NCBI GenBank assembly: GCA_016788205.1
Contig: JAEUTA010000032.1
Coordinates: 80,394 to 119,840, forward strand
Length of the DNA: 39,447 bases
Reading direction: 5' to 3'
DNA from: Flavobacteriales bacterium
GTDB lineage: Bacteria > Bacteroidota > Bacteroidia > Flavobacteriales_F > PHOS-HE28
The notes under the pieces were generated by a model. That model did not search any database and was not told where the DNA came from. It worked only from the letters and a program-made list of their open reading frames with translations. Positions 9,036-16,905 of this stretch are shown piece after piece (position 1 is the first letter of the stretch; every line of letters starts with the position of its first letter). The position numbers were made by a program, and so were the translations under genes.

Positions 9036-9485
9036 CTACAGCGCCCGTTTCCGTTTGAAGAACGCCTTGATCAGATCCGCACATTCGGCCTCCAGAACGC
9101 CACCCGTTACCTGCGTCTTCGGGTGCAGGAGCCCTCCTCCGATACGGCGGTAACCTGCCTTTTCGTCGAATGCCCCGAAAACCACGCGGCCCAACTGCGC
9201 CCAGTGCATGGCGCCAGCGCACATCACACAGGGTTCCAAAGTCACGTACAGCACACAATCGCGCAGATACTTCCCTCCCACTTGTTCCGCCGCCGCAGTG
9301 ATGGCCTGCATTTCGGCATGCGCGGTCACATCGTTCAATCGTTCGGTGAGGTTATGGCCACGGGCGATGATACGGTCCTTCCAAACGATCACTACTCCAA
9401 TAGGGACCTCATCGGCCTTGAACGCCTGTTCGGCCTCCTTCAAGGCCTGGCGCATGAAGTGCTCGTCGCTGGTCTGGATGATCAT
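9036..9485 (-). CDS. tadA: tRNA-specific adenosine-34 deaminase
   Basis: 149 residues of the cytidine/deoxycytidylate deaminase fold. It shows the zinc and catalytic motifs HAEMQAI and LEPCVMCAGAM, and the TadA-typical RIGRVVFG-like stretch (here QLGRVVFGAFDEKAG). The enzyme converts A34 to inosine in tRNA-Arg(ACG), expanding wobble decoding. Its ATG overlaps the recJ stop by four bases (9482-9485), so the two are translationally coupled. Confidence 0.93.
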   Translation of the reverse strand: MIIQTSDEHFMRQALKEAEQAFKADEVPIGVVIVWKDRIIARGHNLTERLNDVTAHAEMQAITAAAEQVGGKYLRDCVLYVTLEPCVMCAGAMHWAQLGRVVFGAFDEKAGYRRIGGGLLHPKTQVTGGVLEAECADLIKAFFKRKRAL

Positions 9486-11248
9486 ATCGAGGCGATGGCC
9501 TGAAGGTCAGGTTCGTTCACCAGCACATTCTTCACCTCGGACTTCAGGTCCTTGATGTTGAGCTGAAGTGTGCGCCTGCCGTTCCATTCGTTCTCTTCCA
9601 ACGTGTACAGCACACTGAAAGGTTCACCGCTCTTCACCCGTTCGAAATGTCCGCCCAAGCGGAAGCCGATGGCATCGAACGTGGGTCCGGACGTACCTGC
9701 CATACGCAGGGTCATCTTCAAGTGGTCCTCTCCCACGATGCGTGCACCGCCCGTGTCCACCACGCCGCGAGTGAGGAATAGGGGTTTCATGTTCCCCGGT
9801 CCATATGGTGCCATGTGGTGGAGAATGCGGGCCAGCGAGTCGTTCAGATCGGTGAAGCGCACCTCTGCGTCCACCTCTTCCTCGGGTATTCGCAAGGCCG
9901 GATCCAAGGTTCGCCGGACCACCTCATCGAAACGGACGCGGAACGCTTTCACGTTCTCCAGCGGCATGGTCAAGCCTGCCGCGTACATGTGGCCGCCGAA
10001 CTGTTCCAGCAGGTCGCTGCATGCGTTGATGGCCTCGTAGACATCGAACCCCTTCACGCTGCGTGCGCTACCCACGGCCTTGCCTTGACTTTCGGTGAGT
10101 ACGATGGTAGGTCTGTAGTGCTGCTCGATAAGCCGTGAGGCCACGATACCGATGACACCCTTGTGCCAGGACCCGTTGAAAAGAACGGTGCTCCAGGCGT
10201 CGCGCACGAATGTGTCCTGCTGGATCTGGTCCAATGCCGAACGCGTGATGTCTTTATCCAGTTCTTGCCGCGCGGTATTGTTCCCGTCCACGCGCACACC
10301 GATGTGCTCGGCTTGCGCCATGTCCTTGGCCAGCAACAATTCCACAGCCTGTCGACCATGCTCGATTCGACCTGCCGCATTGATGCGTGGCCCAATGGTG
10401 AAGACCAATTCGGAGACCCCGAGCTTCTTCTTCACGTTGGCCATCTGCATCATCGCTCGAATGCCTGCACGTGGTTCAAGGTTCACGCGCTTCAAGCCGA
10501 AATGCGTGAGCACACGATTCTCCCCGGTCACGGGTACGATATCGCATGCGGTGCTCACGGCCACAAGGTCCAGCAATGGCTCCAGTTCGCTCAGCGCGAT
10601 CCCATTCCGCTGTGCGATGCCCTGCACCAATTTGAACCCGATGCCACATCCGCTCAGTTCCTTGTAGGGATAGGGACAATCGTCGCGCTTCGGGTCCAGT
10701 ATGGCCACGGCTGCCGGAAGTTCGTCGCCTGGCCTATGATGATCGCAGATGATCATATCGATGCCGCGTTCAGAAGCGTAGGCCACCTTGTCGATGGACT
10801 TGATCCCACAATCCAGCGCGATGATCAGCCCCACCTTTTCATTGACCGCGTGGTCAATACCCTGGAATGAGATGCCGTAGCCTTCGGAATAGCGGTCCGG
10901 GATGTAGAAGATGAGATTGCCCGTGAAGCGCTGAAGGAACGAATACACGAGCGCAACGGCCGTGGTGCCATCGACGTCATAATCCCCATAGACCATGATC
11001 CTTTCGTTCTCCCCGAGCGCCCGCTCCACGCGTTCAACCGCAGCGAGCATATCGGCCATGAGAAAGGGGTCGTGCAACTGCTCCAACGTGGGGCGGAAGA
11101 AGACCGAGGCACTCACCGGCTCGCAGATCCCCCGTTGCACGAGGAACGCTGCGGCCACCTCCGAGCAGCGCTCGTTGACCAGTCCGTTCACCAATGTCGG
11201 TTCCGGTGTGGGTTTCAACCGCCACCGTTTCGCTCGCAGATCACGCAT
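9482..11248 (-). CDS. recJ: Single-stranded-DNA-specific exonuclease RecJ
   Basis: 588 residues, the usual RecJ length. The DHH-family phosphoesterase motifs are clear: MVYGDYDVDGTTA, IALDCGIKS, ICDHHRPGD, and later GSWHKGVIGIVASRL and GGHMYAAGLT from the DHHA1 region. A C-terminal OB-like domain ends the protein. RecJ degrades single-stranded DNA 5' to 3' in recombination and mismatch repair. The start at 11248 (MRDLRAKRW) is preferred over the upstream 11278, which would overlap the ppk2 stop. A -7-like TACCTTCA (11253-11260, minus) lies just before the start. The 26-base gap to ppk2 suggests a ppk2-recJ-tadA transcript. Confidence 0.95.
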   Translation of the reverse strand: MRDLRAKRWRLKPTPEPTLVNGLVNERCSEVAAAFLVQRGICEPVSASVFFRPTLEQLHDPFLMADMLAAVERVERALGENERIMVYGDYDVDGTTAVALVYSFLQRFTGNLIFYIPDRYSEGYGISFQGIDHAVNEKVGLIIALDCGIKSIDKVAYASERGIDMIICDHHRPGDELPAAVAILDPKRDDCPYPYKELSGCGIGFKLVQGIAQRNGIALSELEPLLDLVAVSTACDIVPVTGENRVLTHFGLKRVNLEPRAGIRAMMQMANVKKKLGVSELVFTIGPRINAAGRIEHGRQAVELLLAKDMAQAEHIGVRVDGNNTARQELDKDITRSALDQIQQDTFVRDAWSTVLFNGSWHKGVIGIVASRLIEQHYRPTIVLTESQGKAVGSARSVKGFDVYEAINACSDLLEQFGGHMYAAGLTMPLENVKAFRVRFDEVVRRTLDPALRIPEEEVDAEVRFTDLNDSLARILHHMAPYGPGNMKPLFLTRGVVDTGGARIVGEDHLKMTLRMAGTSGPTFDAIGFRLGGHFERVKSGEPFSVLYTLEENEWNGRRTLQLNIKDLKSEVKNVLVNEPDLQAIASI

Positions 11249-11274
11249 GGTGTGAAGGTACGAGCGCGGTGGTC

Positions 11275-12156
11275 TCACTCCTTGCGCAGGAGCTCTCGGG
11301 CTTCGGCGAGGCCCTCCTTCGCCTTATCGGACAGCACGGGCAGGCGCAGCGGTAGCGCTTCAAGGTGATGGCGCACCAGCCTGGCAACGATAGCCCTGCT
11401 TTCCCACTGGTCATCGGCCGGCACGATGTACCATGGGGCATGCGGTGCGGCCGTGGCACCGATCGCCTCAGCATATGCCTGCTGGTACGCCTCCCAATGT
11501 GCGCGCTCCTTCACATCGCCCAGATTGAATTTCCAGTTCTTCTTCGGATCATCGATGCGTTCCAGGAAACGCTCCTTCTGCACAGCCTTGCTCATATGCA
11601 GGTAGAACTTGAGCACGGTGACACCTTGCGTCGCCAGATGTTCTTCGAAGTTGCGGATGGACGCGTAGCGAGCCCCCCAGAACGCAGTGGGGACCTTCGT
11701 GCCATCAACTCCCGGAAGGTGCTGCGCCGCGAGGAACTCCGGATGAACCTTGACCACGAGCACCTCCTCATAATGGCTGCGGTTGTGCACCCCGATCATA
11801 CCGCGAGCAGGCACCGCTTTGGCATGTCTCCACAGCAAATCATGCGTGAGCTCTTCGCTACTGGGGGCCTTGAAAGAGGTGACCTGGCAGCCTTGCGGGT
11901 TCACACCGCTCAGGACATGTTCGATCGCGGAATCCTTTCCCGCGGCGTCCATGGCCTGGAAAACGATGAGCAAGGCGTGCTCCCCCTGTGCGTACATGAC
12001 CTCCTGTAGCTCCGCGATGCGTTCACGGTCGCTCTCCAAAGAAGCTTTAAGCTCCTTCTTCCCCCCTGCGTCGGCCAGGTCGGTAGGGAAGTCGTTGAGG
12101 TCGATGCGACCGGCTTTTGCAACACGGAAAGCCTCGAAGTTCATGTGGTCTGCCAT
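11275..12156 (-). CDS. ppk2: PPK2-family polyphosphate:nucleotide phosphotransferase
   Basis: 293 residues. The single PPK2 domain contains the Walker A-like QAMDAAGKDSAIEHV, the conserved VTSFKAPSSEEL, the Walker B-like VHNRSHYEE, and the lid segment ERIDDPKKNWKFNLGDVKER. These enzymes transfer phosphate between polyphosphate and nucleotides. The single domain and sequence style suggest the group acting on AMP and/or ADP, but I cannot settle substrate preference by eye. MADHMNFEAF at 12156 is taken as start because the 35 upstream codons look non-coding and run into the neighbouring promoter region. It is divergent from the protease lipoprotein gene and is probably first gene of a ppk2-recJ-tadA operon. 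Confidence 0.88.
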   Translation of the reverse strand: MADHMNFEAFRVAKAGRIDLNDFPTDLADAGGKKELKASLESDRERIAELQEVMYAQGEHALLIVFQAMDAAGKDSAIEHVLSGVNPQGCQVTSFKAPSSEELTHDLLWRHAKAVPARGMIGVHNRSHYEEVLVVKVHPEFLAAQHLPGVDGTKVPTAFWGARYASIRNFEEHLATQGVTVLKFYLHMSKAVQKERFLERIDDPKKNWKFNLGDVKERAHWEAYQQAYAEAIGATAAPHAPWYIVPADDQWESRAIVARLVRHHLEALPLRLPVLSDKAKEGLAEARELLRKE

Positions 12157-12212
12157 GGCGTGTGATGTCCTGGAACAAGGTAGGGTTCGCTTCCTTTCGC
12201 CATCTTGGCCCC

Positions 12213-13730
12213 ATGGCAAGACCATATCATTTCGTCCTTCTCTGCGCAGCCATCGTCTCATCGGGTTGTGCCTCCATCATCGCCGGGAACGATCCTGGGA
12301 TGGAGGTCCTTTCAGACCCCGGCGAGGCCACCGTGTTCGTGAATGGGAACCAGCGTGGTACCACCCCTTTCAGATACGCGTATACCCCCGAGGATGGTGA
12401 CGAGGTGAATTTCGAGGTACGCAAGAGCGGCTACGTACCAAGCACGTTCACCATCAGCCCGCGTATGAACAATGGCGTGCTCTTCGCTGACGCCATGCTC
12501 TTGGGCATCCCCTACATCGCGGACAGTAAAAGTCCATCGCTGTACCGGATGCCCGCAGCTTCCTACTTGACAAGCCTGTACAAGGAGGTGCCCGCCGACG
12601 TACAGCGCCAGATGGTACCCGTGCAGGCCTTGGTCATGGGCTTGGGGGATAGGCCCGATCTGGGTAAGGCGGATGGAGTGAAGATCACAACTGGCAGCGA
12701 CGGGTTCTTTCGCGAGTTGGGGTACCCGGAATCACTGACCCACTCACTCGTGACAGGATTGAAAGATTCGTGGATGGATGCCAAGATGGTACGTCCCGGC
12801 ACGCAAAAAGGGGACGAGTTGGTGCAACGTGCGAAGATCATCTTGAGCCCGAAGCTCGAGCGCGTCCACGGGGATCTGAAAGGCCAGCGTAGAAAATGCT
12901 ACGGGCCTATCGAGATGGTCATGCGCTGGCAGTTCAAAAGCGCCTTGGACAAGGACAGCGTGCTTTTCGAGAAGGTTACCACCACCACCTACCACGCACA
13001 TGGCGAGCAAGCCGACCAAGCCCTTATGGAAGCCATGCGCCACTCCGCCCGCCGCTTTAGCGAACAGGGCGAACTTCAAGACATGGTCCGGGCTGCCTAT
13101 GGCGCTGGTCTTGTGCGCTCCAAAGGAGAGGTACTGCGTATCGTTCGACCGAAACCGATCGCCTTCGAGGGGCGAAAGGACATGCTGGCGGCGCTGGTGA
13201 AAGCGGTGGTGACCGTTCAGACAGAGGATGGCCATGGGAGCGGGTTCCTCGTCACCAACGATGGTTACATGATCACCAACCAGCACGTGGTCGGCGACGA
13301 GAGCATCGTGAAAGTGAAATTCGAACAAGGGTTCACGTTGGACGCACAAGTGGTGAAGACGAACAAGGATTATGATGTGGCACTTTTGAAAGTACAGGCC
13401 ACCGACCTTCCCGCCTTGACCATAGGCGATGATAAAGGATTGATGTTGGGCGAGGAGATATTCGCCATCGGAACGCCCATGGAGACCACATTGGGCCAAA
13501 GTGTTTCGCGCGGCATACTCAGCGGCCGAAGGGACATCGAAAGCCGCAGTCTGCTGCAAACGGATGTCAGTATCAACCCGGGCAACAGTGGCGGGCCTCT
13601 CATTGACGAAAAAGGCCTGGTGGTAGGTGTGGCTACGCTCAAGATCAGTGGAAAAGGCCTGGAGGGACTCGGCTTTGGCGTACCCATCTCGGTAGCCTTG
13701 GAAATGCTCAACCTCTCCTTCGTCCAATGA
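12213..13730 (+). CDS. PEGA-domain lipoprotein with C-terminal S1C (HtrA/Deg-like) serine protease domain
   Basis: 505 residues. The signal peptide ends in the lipobox VSSGC (Cys19). Residues ~28-75 form a PEGA-like domain (MEVLSDPGEATVFVNGNQRG ... VRKSGYVPS), usually a surface or carbohydrate-binding module. Residues ~110-325 are a mixed segment I do not recognise. Residues ~328-505 are a trypsin-like S1C domain with a full catalytic triad: His358 in NQHVV, Asp388 in DYDVALL and Ser459 in NPGNSGGPL. No PDZ domain follows, unlike classical DegP. The start at 12213 gives the lipoprotein signal. The stop overlaps the next gene's start as ATGA, indicating coupled translation. Probable envelope protease or stress sensor; substrate unknown. 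Confidence 0.8.
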   Translation: MARPYHFVLLCAAIVSSGCASIIAGNDPGMEVLSDPGEATVFVNGNQRGTTPFRYAYTPEDGDEVNFEVRKSGYVPSTFTISPRMNNGVLFADAMLLGIPYIADSKSPSLYRMPAASYLTSLYKEVPADVQRQMVPVQALVMGLGDRPDLGKADGVKITTGSDGFFRELGYPESLTHSLVTGLKDSWMDAKMVRPGTQKGDELVQRAKIILSPKLERVHGDLKGQRRKCYGPIEMVMRWQFKSALDKDSVLFEKVTTTTYHAHGEQADQALMEAMRHSARRFSEQGELQDMVRAAYGAGLVRSKGEVLRIVRPKPIAFEGRKDMLAALVKAVVTVQTEDGHGSGFLVTNDGYMITNQHVVGDESIVKVKFEQGFTLDAQVVKTNKDYDVALLKVQATDLPALTIGDDKGLMLGEEIFAIGTPMETTLGQSVSRGILSGRRDIESRSLLQTDVSINPGNSGGPLIDEKGLVVGVATLKISGKGLEGLGFGVPISVALEMLNLSFVQ

Positions 13731-14371
13731 GCATCAAGATCCAAGTACCGTTCATTCTGGCGCTCGTGGTGCTGAGCACATCAGCCCAGGCGCAAATGGG
13801 CATCCGTTATGGTGCCCAACATGAGAAACCGACGACCGCTAAATTCGGGTCGGACTGGCACATGCTACTGGGCTGGGACTTCGACCTCAACGATCGCTTG
13901 AGCGGTGGGCTCGACTTCACCACGGACATGAACTGGGGCAGTGGATACAATATGCCCGATGCCGCCATGGCCGGACCTGACTTCTATGAGAAGGTGAAGA
14001 CGATAGGCGCACAGTACCGTTCGCAGTTCCATTTCACGGACAACGATGATGGGGCTTCCATTTACATGGGTCCGACGATCGGTGTGCGAGCCATAAAGCA
14101 CAAGATCGACTATTACGAAGAGGTGAGCAACGGCTGGTTCAGCACGAGTGAGTTTCGGGAAACAGAAGCAAGCAAGGTGTTCTTCCCCTTGGGAATGCGC
14201 TTGGGTGTGCGAGGACCACTGGAAGGTGGCTATGGTGACATTTTCCTCGCCATAGGGGCCAACATCGGCAGCGGCGACGCGCCCATCAATGATGTGAGGA
14301 TCCTCCGCTTCGAGGCCACACCGAACAAAGTGTTCTTCCAGATCGGACTGTGCTACGGCGTAGGATGGTGA
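13727..14371 (+). CDS. Small outer-membrane beta-barrel-like protein coupled to the S1C protease
   Basis: 214 residues with a signal peptide (MSIKIQVPFILALVVLSTSAQAQ). The mature part alternates hydrophobic and polar residues in strand-length blocks (WHMLLGWDFDLNDRLSGGLDF, IGAQYRSQFHFTD, GASIYMGPTIGVRAI, VFFQIGLCYGVGW) and ends in an aromatic residue, as outer-membrane barrels do. I do not recognise a named family. Its ATG lies inside the last codons of the protease gene (13727-13730), so the two products are probably needed together. Confidence 0.7.
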   Translation: MSIKIQVPFILALVVLSTSAQAQMGIRYGAQHEKPTTAKFGSDWHMLLGWDFDLNDRLSGGLDFTTDMNWGSGYNMPDAAMAGPDFYEKVKTIGAQYRSQFHFTDNDDGASIYMGPTIGVRAIKHKIDYYEEVSNGWFSTSEFRETEASKVFFPLGMRLGVRGPLEGGYGDIFLAIGANIGSGDAPINDVRILRFEATPNKVFFQIGLCYGVGW

Positions 14372-14380
14372 CCACCTGAC

Positions 14381-14417
14381 GTAACGAAGCCCCGCACTTT
14401 CGTGGGGGCTCCGTTAC
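14381..14417. terminator. Bidirectional terminator hairpin
   Basis: Layered stem: GTAACG/CGTTAC, AGCCCC/GGGGCT and CAC/GTG around a TTTC loop, with one mismatch and one bulge. It starts 9 bases after the barrel gene stop and lies 43 bases from the converging 58-residue gene, so it probably serves both. Confidence 0.75.
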
Positions 14418-14459
14418 CTGAGGGCTTCAGCCTTCAGCAGGGCGAACGCGACAGTTGTT

Positions 14460-14636
14460 CTACCGGTATCCGTTGATGTATGCATTGGCGATGATCTCGC
14501 TTTCACGGATCAAGCCTTGCACGATCTCACGGATCACGTCGTTCAACTGCTGGTCCGTGTACCGATCCAGGTTGTTGTACACGTGCGTTTTGCGCTTGCT
14601 GCTTTTGATGAAGGCTATCTTATCCTTCTTCGTCAT
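14460..14636 (-). CDS. Small conserved-looking hypothetical protein (58 aa)
   Basis: The product begins MTKKDKIAFIKSSKRKTHVY and continues with YTDQQLNDVIREIVQGLI and ESEIIANAYINGYR. The basic N-terminus and regular amphipathic helix pattern look like real coding sequence, while the overlapping plus-strand frames do not. There is no signal peptide or membrane segment, so it is probably cytoplasmic. The start at 14636 is chosen over 14663 because the preceding residues look like leader DNA. It faces the barrel gene across a shared terminator. No function can be given. Confidence 0.6.
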   Translation of the reverse strand: MTKKDKIAFIKSSKRKTHVYNNLDRYTDQQLNDVIREIVQGLIRESEIIANAYINGYR

Positions 14637-14655
14637 GGAGCCTTCTACGGCAGCT

Positions 14656-14715
14656 CCGGTCAAAAAGATCCCTTGACCGAAGAAAAAGCTCCGCAGCCCT
14701 TGATGGGCCGGTCAA
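14656..14715. promoter_or_regulatory. Cluster of CCGGTCAA/TTGACCG words upstream of the 58-aa gene
   Basis: CCGGTCAA occurs at 14656-14663 and 14708-14715, with the inverted word TTGACCG at 14673-14679. The outer pair can fold with an inner GCCC/GGGC. The cluster lies 20-80 bases upstream of the 58-aa gene start on the minus strand, where an operator or a structured leader would sit. Confidence 0.3.
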
Positions 14716-14729
14716 TGGATGGAACGAAA

Positions 14730-14768
14730 CGAGCGGAGAACAGGCCTTGGAAGCCTGTTCGCCGCTCG
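14730..14768. terminator. Strong hairpin downstream of the 45-aa gene
   Basis: CGAGCGG plus GAACAGGC (14730-14745) pairs with GCCTGTTC plus CCGCTCG (14753-14768). This is 15 paired bases with a single A-G mismatch and a 7-nt loop. It lies 19 bases past the stop of the minus-strand 45-aa gene. No T-run follows. Confidence 0.7.
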
Positions 14769-14787
14769 TGAACGCAAGCTCAGGGCT

Positions 14788-14925
14788 CTAGGCGATGCGA
14801 CGTTGCGCCAAGCGCATATCGCTCAATTGGCGCAAGGTGTTCATATAACGCTCCATATCACCGGTCAACATCTGGCGCATGGCTTCGCGTTTCAACTTCA
14901 GATAGGTCTTTACCAAGGAGTTCAT
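14788..14925 (-). CDS. Very small protein (45 aa), unknown function
   Basis: ATG at 14925, TAG at 14788-14790. The product starts MNSLVKTYLKLKREAMRQML and ends LRQLSDMRLAQRRIA; between these lies GDMERYMNT. It is strongly basic, rich in Leu, Met and Arg, and should form one or two amphipathic helices. Support for a real gene is the clean helix pattern, an intact ATG and a strong terminator-like hairpin just after the stop. I know no family. The stretch 14926-15083 upstream is non-coding with no clear -7 box. Confidence 0.55.
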   Translation of the reverse strand: MNSLVKTYLKLKREAMRQMLTGDMERYMNTLRQLSDMRLAQRRIA

Positions 14926-15083
14926 GGCGGTGGCTATTGATTGTTAGTACATGAACAGCCAAGTGGCGTGCCAAAGTATGCGGCACTTCACAAGCAGCTG
15001 ACTTTCAGCGGTTATTTGGAACGTTCAGTGGAGAAGCAGCTACCGTTCTCCCCAGTAGCGTGGCGAAAACACCCTGCTTCACC

Positions 15084-15091
15084 TATTTTCG
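15084..15091 (+). promoter_or_regulatory. -7 box TATTTTCG before udk
   Basis: One base off TAnnTTTG and of the TAnnTTCG type seen repeatedly here. It ends 6 bases before the udk ATG, so the transcript would have almost no leader. No -33 box was seen. Confidence 0.45.
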
Positions 15092-15097
15092 CGTCCG

Positions 15098-15748
15098 ATG
15101 CATCGCGGCGCCTACCTCGTTGGAGTGGCAGGAGGAAGTGGGTCTGGAAAGACCACATTGGTGCGTTCCCTTCGACAGGCCTTGCCAGAAGGCATGGTCT
15201 GTCAGATCTCTCAGGACGACTATTACCGGCCCATCGAGCATCAACAGATCGACACCAACGGAAAGGTCAACTTCGATCTTCCGGGTGGGGTGGATATGGA
15301 CGGCCTTGCACGCGACCTGCGCACCCTGGTAGCCGGTGAATCCATCTTCAAGAAGGAATACACGTTCAACCAGACCGGGAAGGAGCCCACGTTGATCGAA
15401 CTGCGGCCAGCCCCTGTCATCTTGGTGGAAGGGCTGTTCGTTCTACATCACGAAGAAGTGCGTGACCTTTTCGACCTGCGCATCTTCATCGATGCCAGCG
15501 AAGGCGCACAACTGGACCGTCGATTGAAACGCGATGCGAAGGAGCGTGGTTATGGCACGGAAGAGGTCCTTTACCAATGGCAGCATCATGTACTGCCCGC
15601 CTACCGCAACTATCTATTGCCCTACCGCCATTTGTGCGACCTCCACGTGGTGAACGAAAGTGGTTTCGACCGCGCTGTGAATGTGCTCAGGGACCACCTG
15701 TTGCAGAGCGCCGGTGTAGTGGAACCGATAGACCTTCAGGGATTGTAG
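15098..15748 (+). CDS. udk: Uridine kinase
   Basis: 216 residues, the typical length for Udk. The P-loop is VGVAGGSGSGKTTLVRSL, followed by the substrate segment ISQDDYYRP and the DLPGGVDMDGL equivalent of the usual FDHPxAxD motif, then VILVEGLFVL and the RDAKERG lid. It phosphorylates uridine and cytidine to the monophosphates with ATP or GTP (pyrimidine salvage). Translation begins at 15098 right after a -7 box. The last 13 bases overlap the end of the convergent nadD gene. Confidence 0.93.
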   Translation: MHRGAYLVGVAGGSGSGKTTLVRSLRQALPEGMVCQISQDDYYRPIEHQQIDTNGKVNFDLPGGVDMDGLARDLRTLVAGESIFKKEYTFNQTGKEPTLIELRPAPVILVEGLFVLHHEEVRDLFDLRIFIDASEGAQLDRRLKRDAKERGYGTEEVLYQWQHHVLPAYRNYLLPYRHLCDLHVVNESGFDRAVNVLRDHLLQSAGVVEPIDLQGL

Positions 15749-16326
15749 AGCCGGTGTTGGCGGATGTACGTGAGTACGGCTGGCGCGATGCGGTCTTCCA
15801 CGGAACGCCAACTCTTGATGTCGGCACGGATGCCGGTGGACGAGATAGGCAACAGGGGGGCGTCGGCCACAAGCTTCAGTCCGGGATGACCGTGATAGAT
15901 GGTCGCTGCGAGGTGATCCTTCACCCCTTCGCGCGGATAGACCAGCAGTGCATGGTGTTCCAGAATGTCCTCCGGATCCTTCCATGTATGGAACTTGGCG
16001 AGATTGTCGCTACCGATGATCAGTGAGAAGGCATGATCCGGCCAGCGATGGCGCATGAACCGCAAACTATCGGCCGTGTAGTTGGGCTTGGGCAGGTCGA
16101 TCTCGAACCCACTGGCCACCAGACCATCCTTCCCTTGAACCGCCAAACGGACCATGGCGAGCCGATGTGCGTCCGGACTTAATGTTCGATCCGTCTTGAA
16201 CGGATTCTGCGGAGTCACCACCAACCACACCTGGTCCAATCCGCAGGTGGTGCGCATATGTTCCGCAAGAGCCACATGCCCATTGTGAGGGGGGTCGAAA
16301 GTCCCGTAAAGACAACCTATTCGCAT
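15736..16326 (-). CDS. nadD: Nicotinate-nucleotide adenylyltransferase
   Basis: 196 residues with the nucleotidyltransferase signature MRIGCLYGTFDPPHNGH, the segment VVTPQNPFK, and the C-terminal ISSTGIRADI (ISST-x-IR motif). NadD makes deamido-NAD from nicotinate mononucleotide and ATP, a late step in NAD synthesis. The start at 16326 begins the family motif and overlaps the gmk stop by 10 bases, so nadD is probably translated from the yicC-gmk transcript. It converges on udk with a 13-bp tail overlap. Confidence 0.93.
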   Translation of the reverse strand: MRIGCLYGTFDPPHNGHVALAEHMRTTCGLDQVWLVVTPQNPFKTDRTLSPDAHRLAMVRLAVQGKDGLVASGFEIDLPKPNYTADSLRFMRHRWPDHAFSLIIGSDNLAKFHTWKDPEDILEHHALLVYPREGVKDHLAATIYHGHPGLKLVADAPLLPISSTGIRADIKSWRSVEDRIAPAVLTYIRQHRLYNP

Positions 16327-16898
16327 GCTCGATCCAGAAATCGTTTCACCCGCTCGTGTGCTTCTTCGCATGCGTGCTCGAGTGTATCATTCACCACAAT
16401 GGCATCGAATTCAGGGGCGAAGGTCATTTCGTGCGCCGCTTTGTCCACTCTTTTCTTCAGGCTCTCAGGGGTCTCGGTCCCGCGCGAACGCAGACGATGC
16501 TCGAGGACTGCGACGGAAGGCGGGCTGACGAAAAGTGCGAGCGCTTGTTCGCCGAAGATCTTCTTCAGGTGCAGCCCCCCAACGACGTCCACGTCGAAGA
16601 TGGCGCAGTTGCCCTGGCTCCAGATCCGCTCGATCTCGGCGCGCAATGTTCCGTAGTACTGACCGGGGTACACTTCTTCCCACTCCACGAACTCTTCACG
16701 CCCTATGCGCTGCTTGAATTCTTCCGCCGTGATGAAGAAGTAGTCCTGGCCATCCACCTCGAACCCGCGTTTGGCTCGGCTCGTCGCACTGACTGAGAAG
16801 GCCAAGCGCAATCCCTTGGCGAGCAGACTACGCACGATGGTGGTCTTGCCTGCCCCGCTAGGCGCGGAGATGATGACGCATTTACCGTTCCCCTGCAT
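16317..16898 (-). CDS. gmk: Guanylate kinase
   Basis: 193 residues. P-loop IISAPSGAGKTTIVRSL; GMP-binding segment SATSRAKRGFEVDGQDYFFI; then EFVEWEEVYPGQYYGT, ending with the VVNDTLEHA stretch. It phosphorylates GMP to GDP. The start lies 7 bases after the yicC stop and its end overlaps nadD. The order yicC-gmk is a common arrangement in many bacteria. Confidence 0.95.
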   Translation of the reverse strand: MQGNGKCVIISAPSGAGKTTIVRSLLAKGLRLAFSVSATSRAKRGFEVDGQDYFFITAEEFKQRIGREEFVEWEEVYPGQYYGTLRAEIERIWSQGNCAIFDVDVVGGLHLKKIFGEQALALFVSPPSVAVLEHRLRSRGTETPESLKKRVDKAAHEMTFAPEFDAIVVNDTLEHACEEAHERVKRFLDRACE

Positions 16899-16905
16899 GC
16901 TCCCG

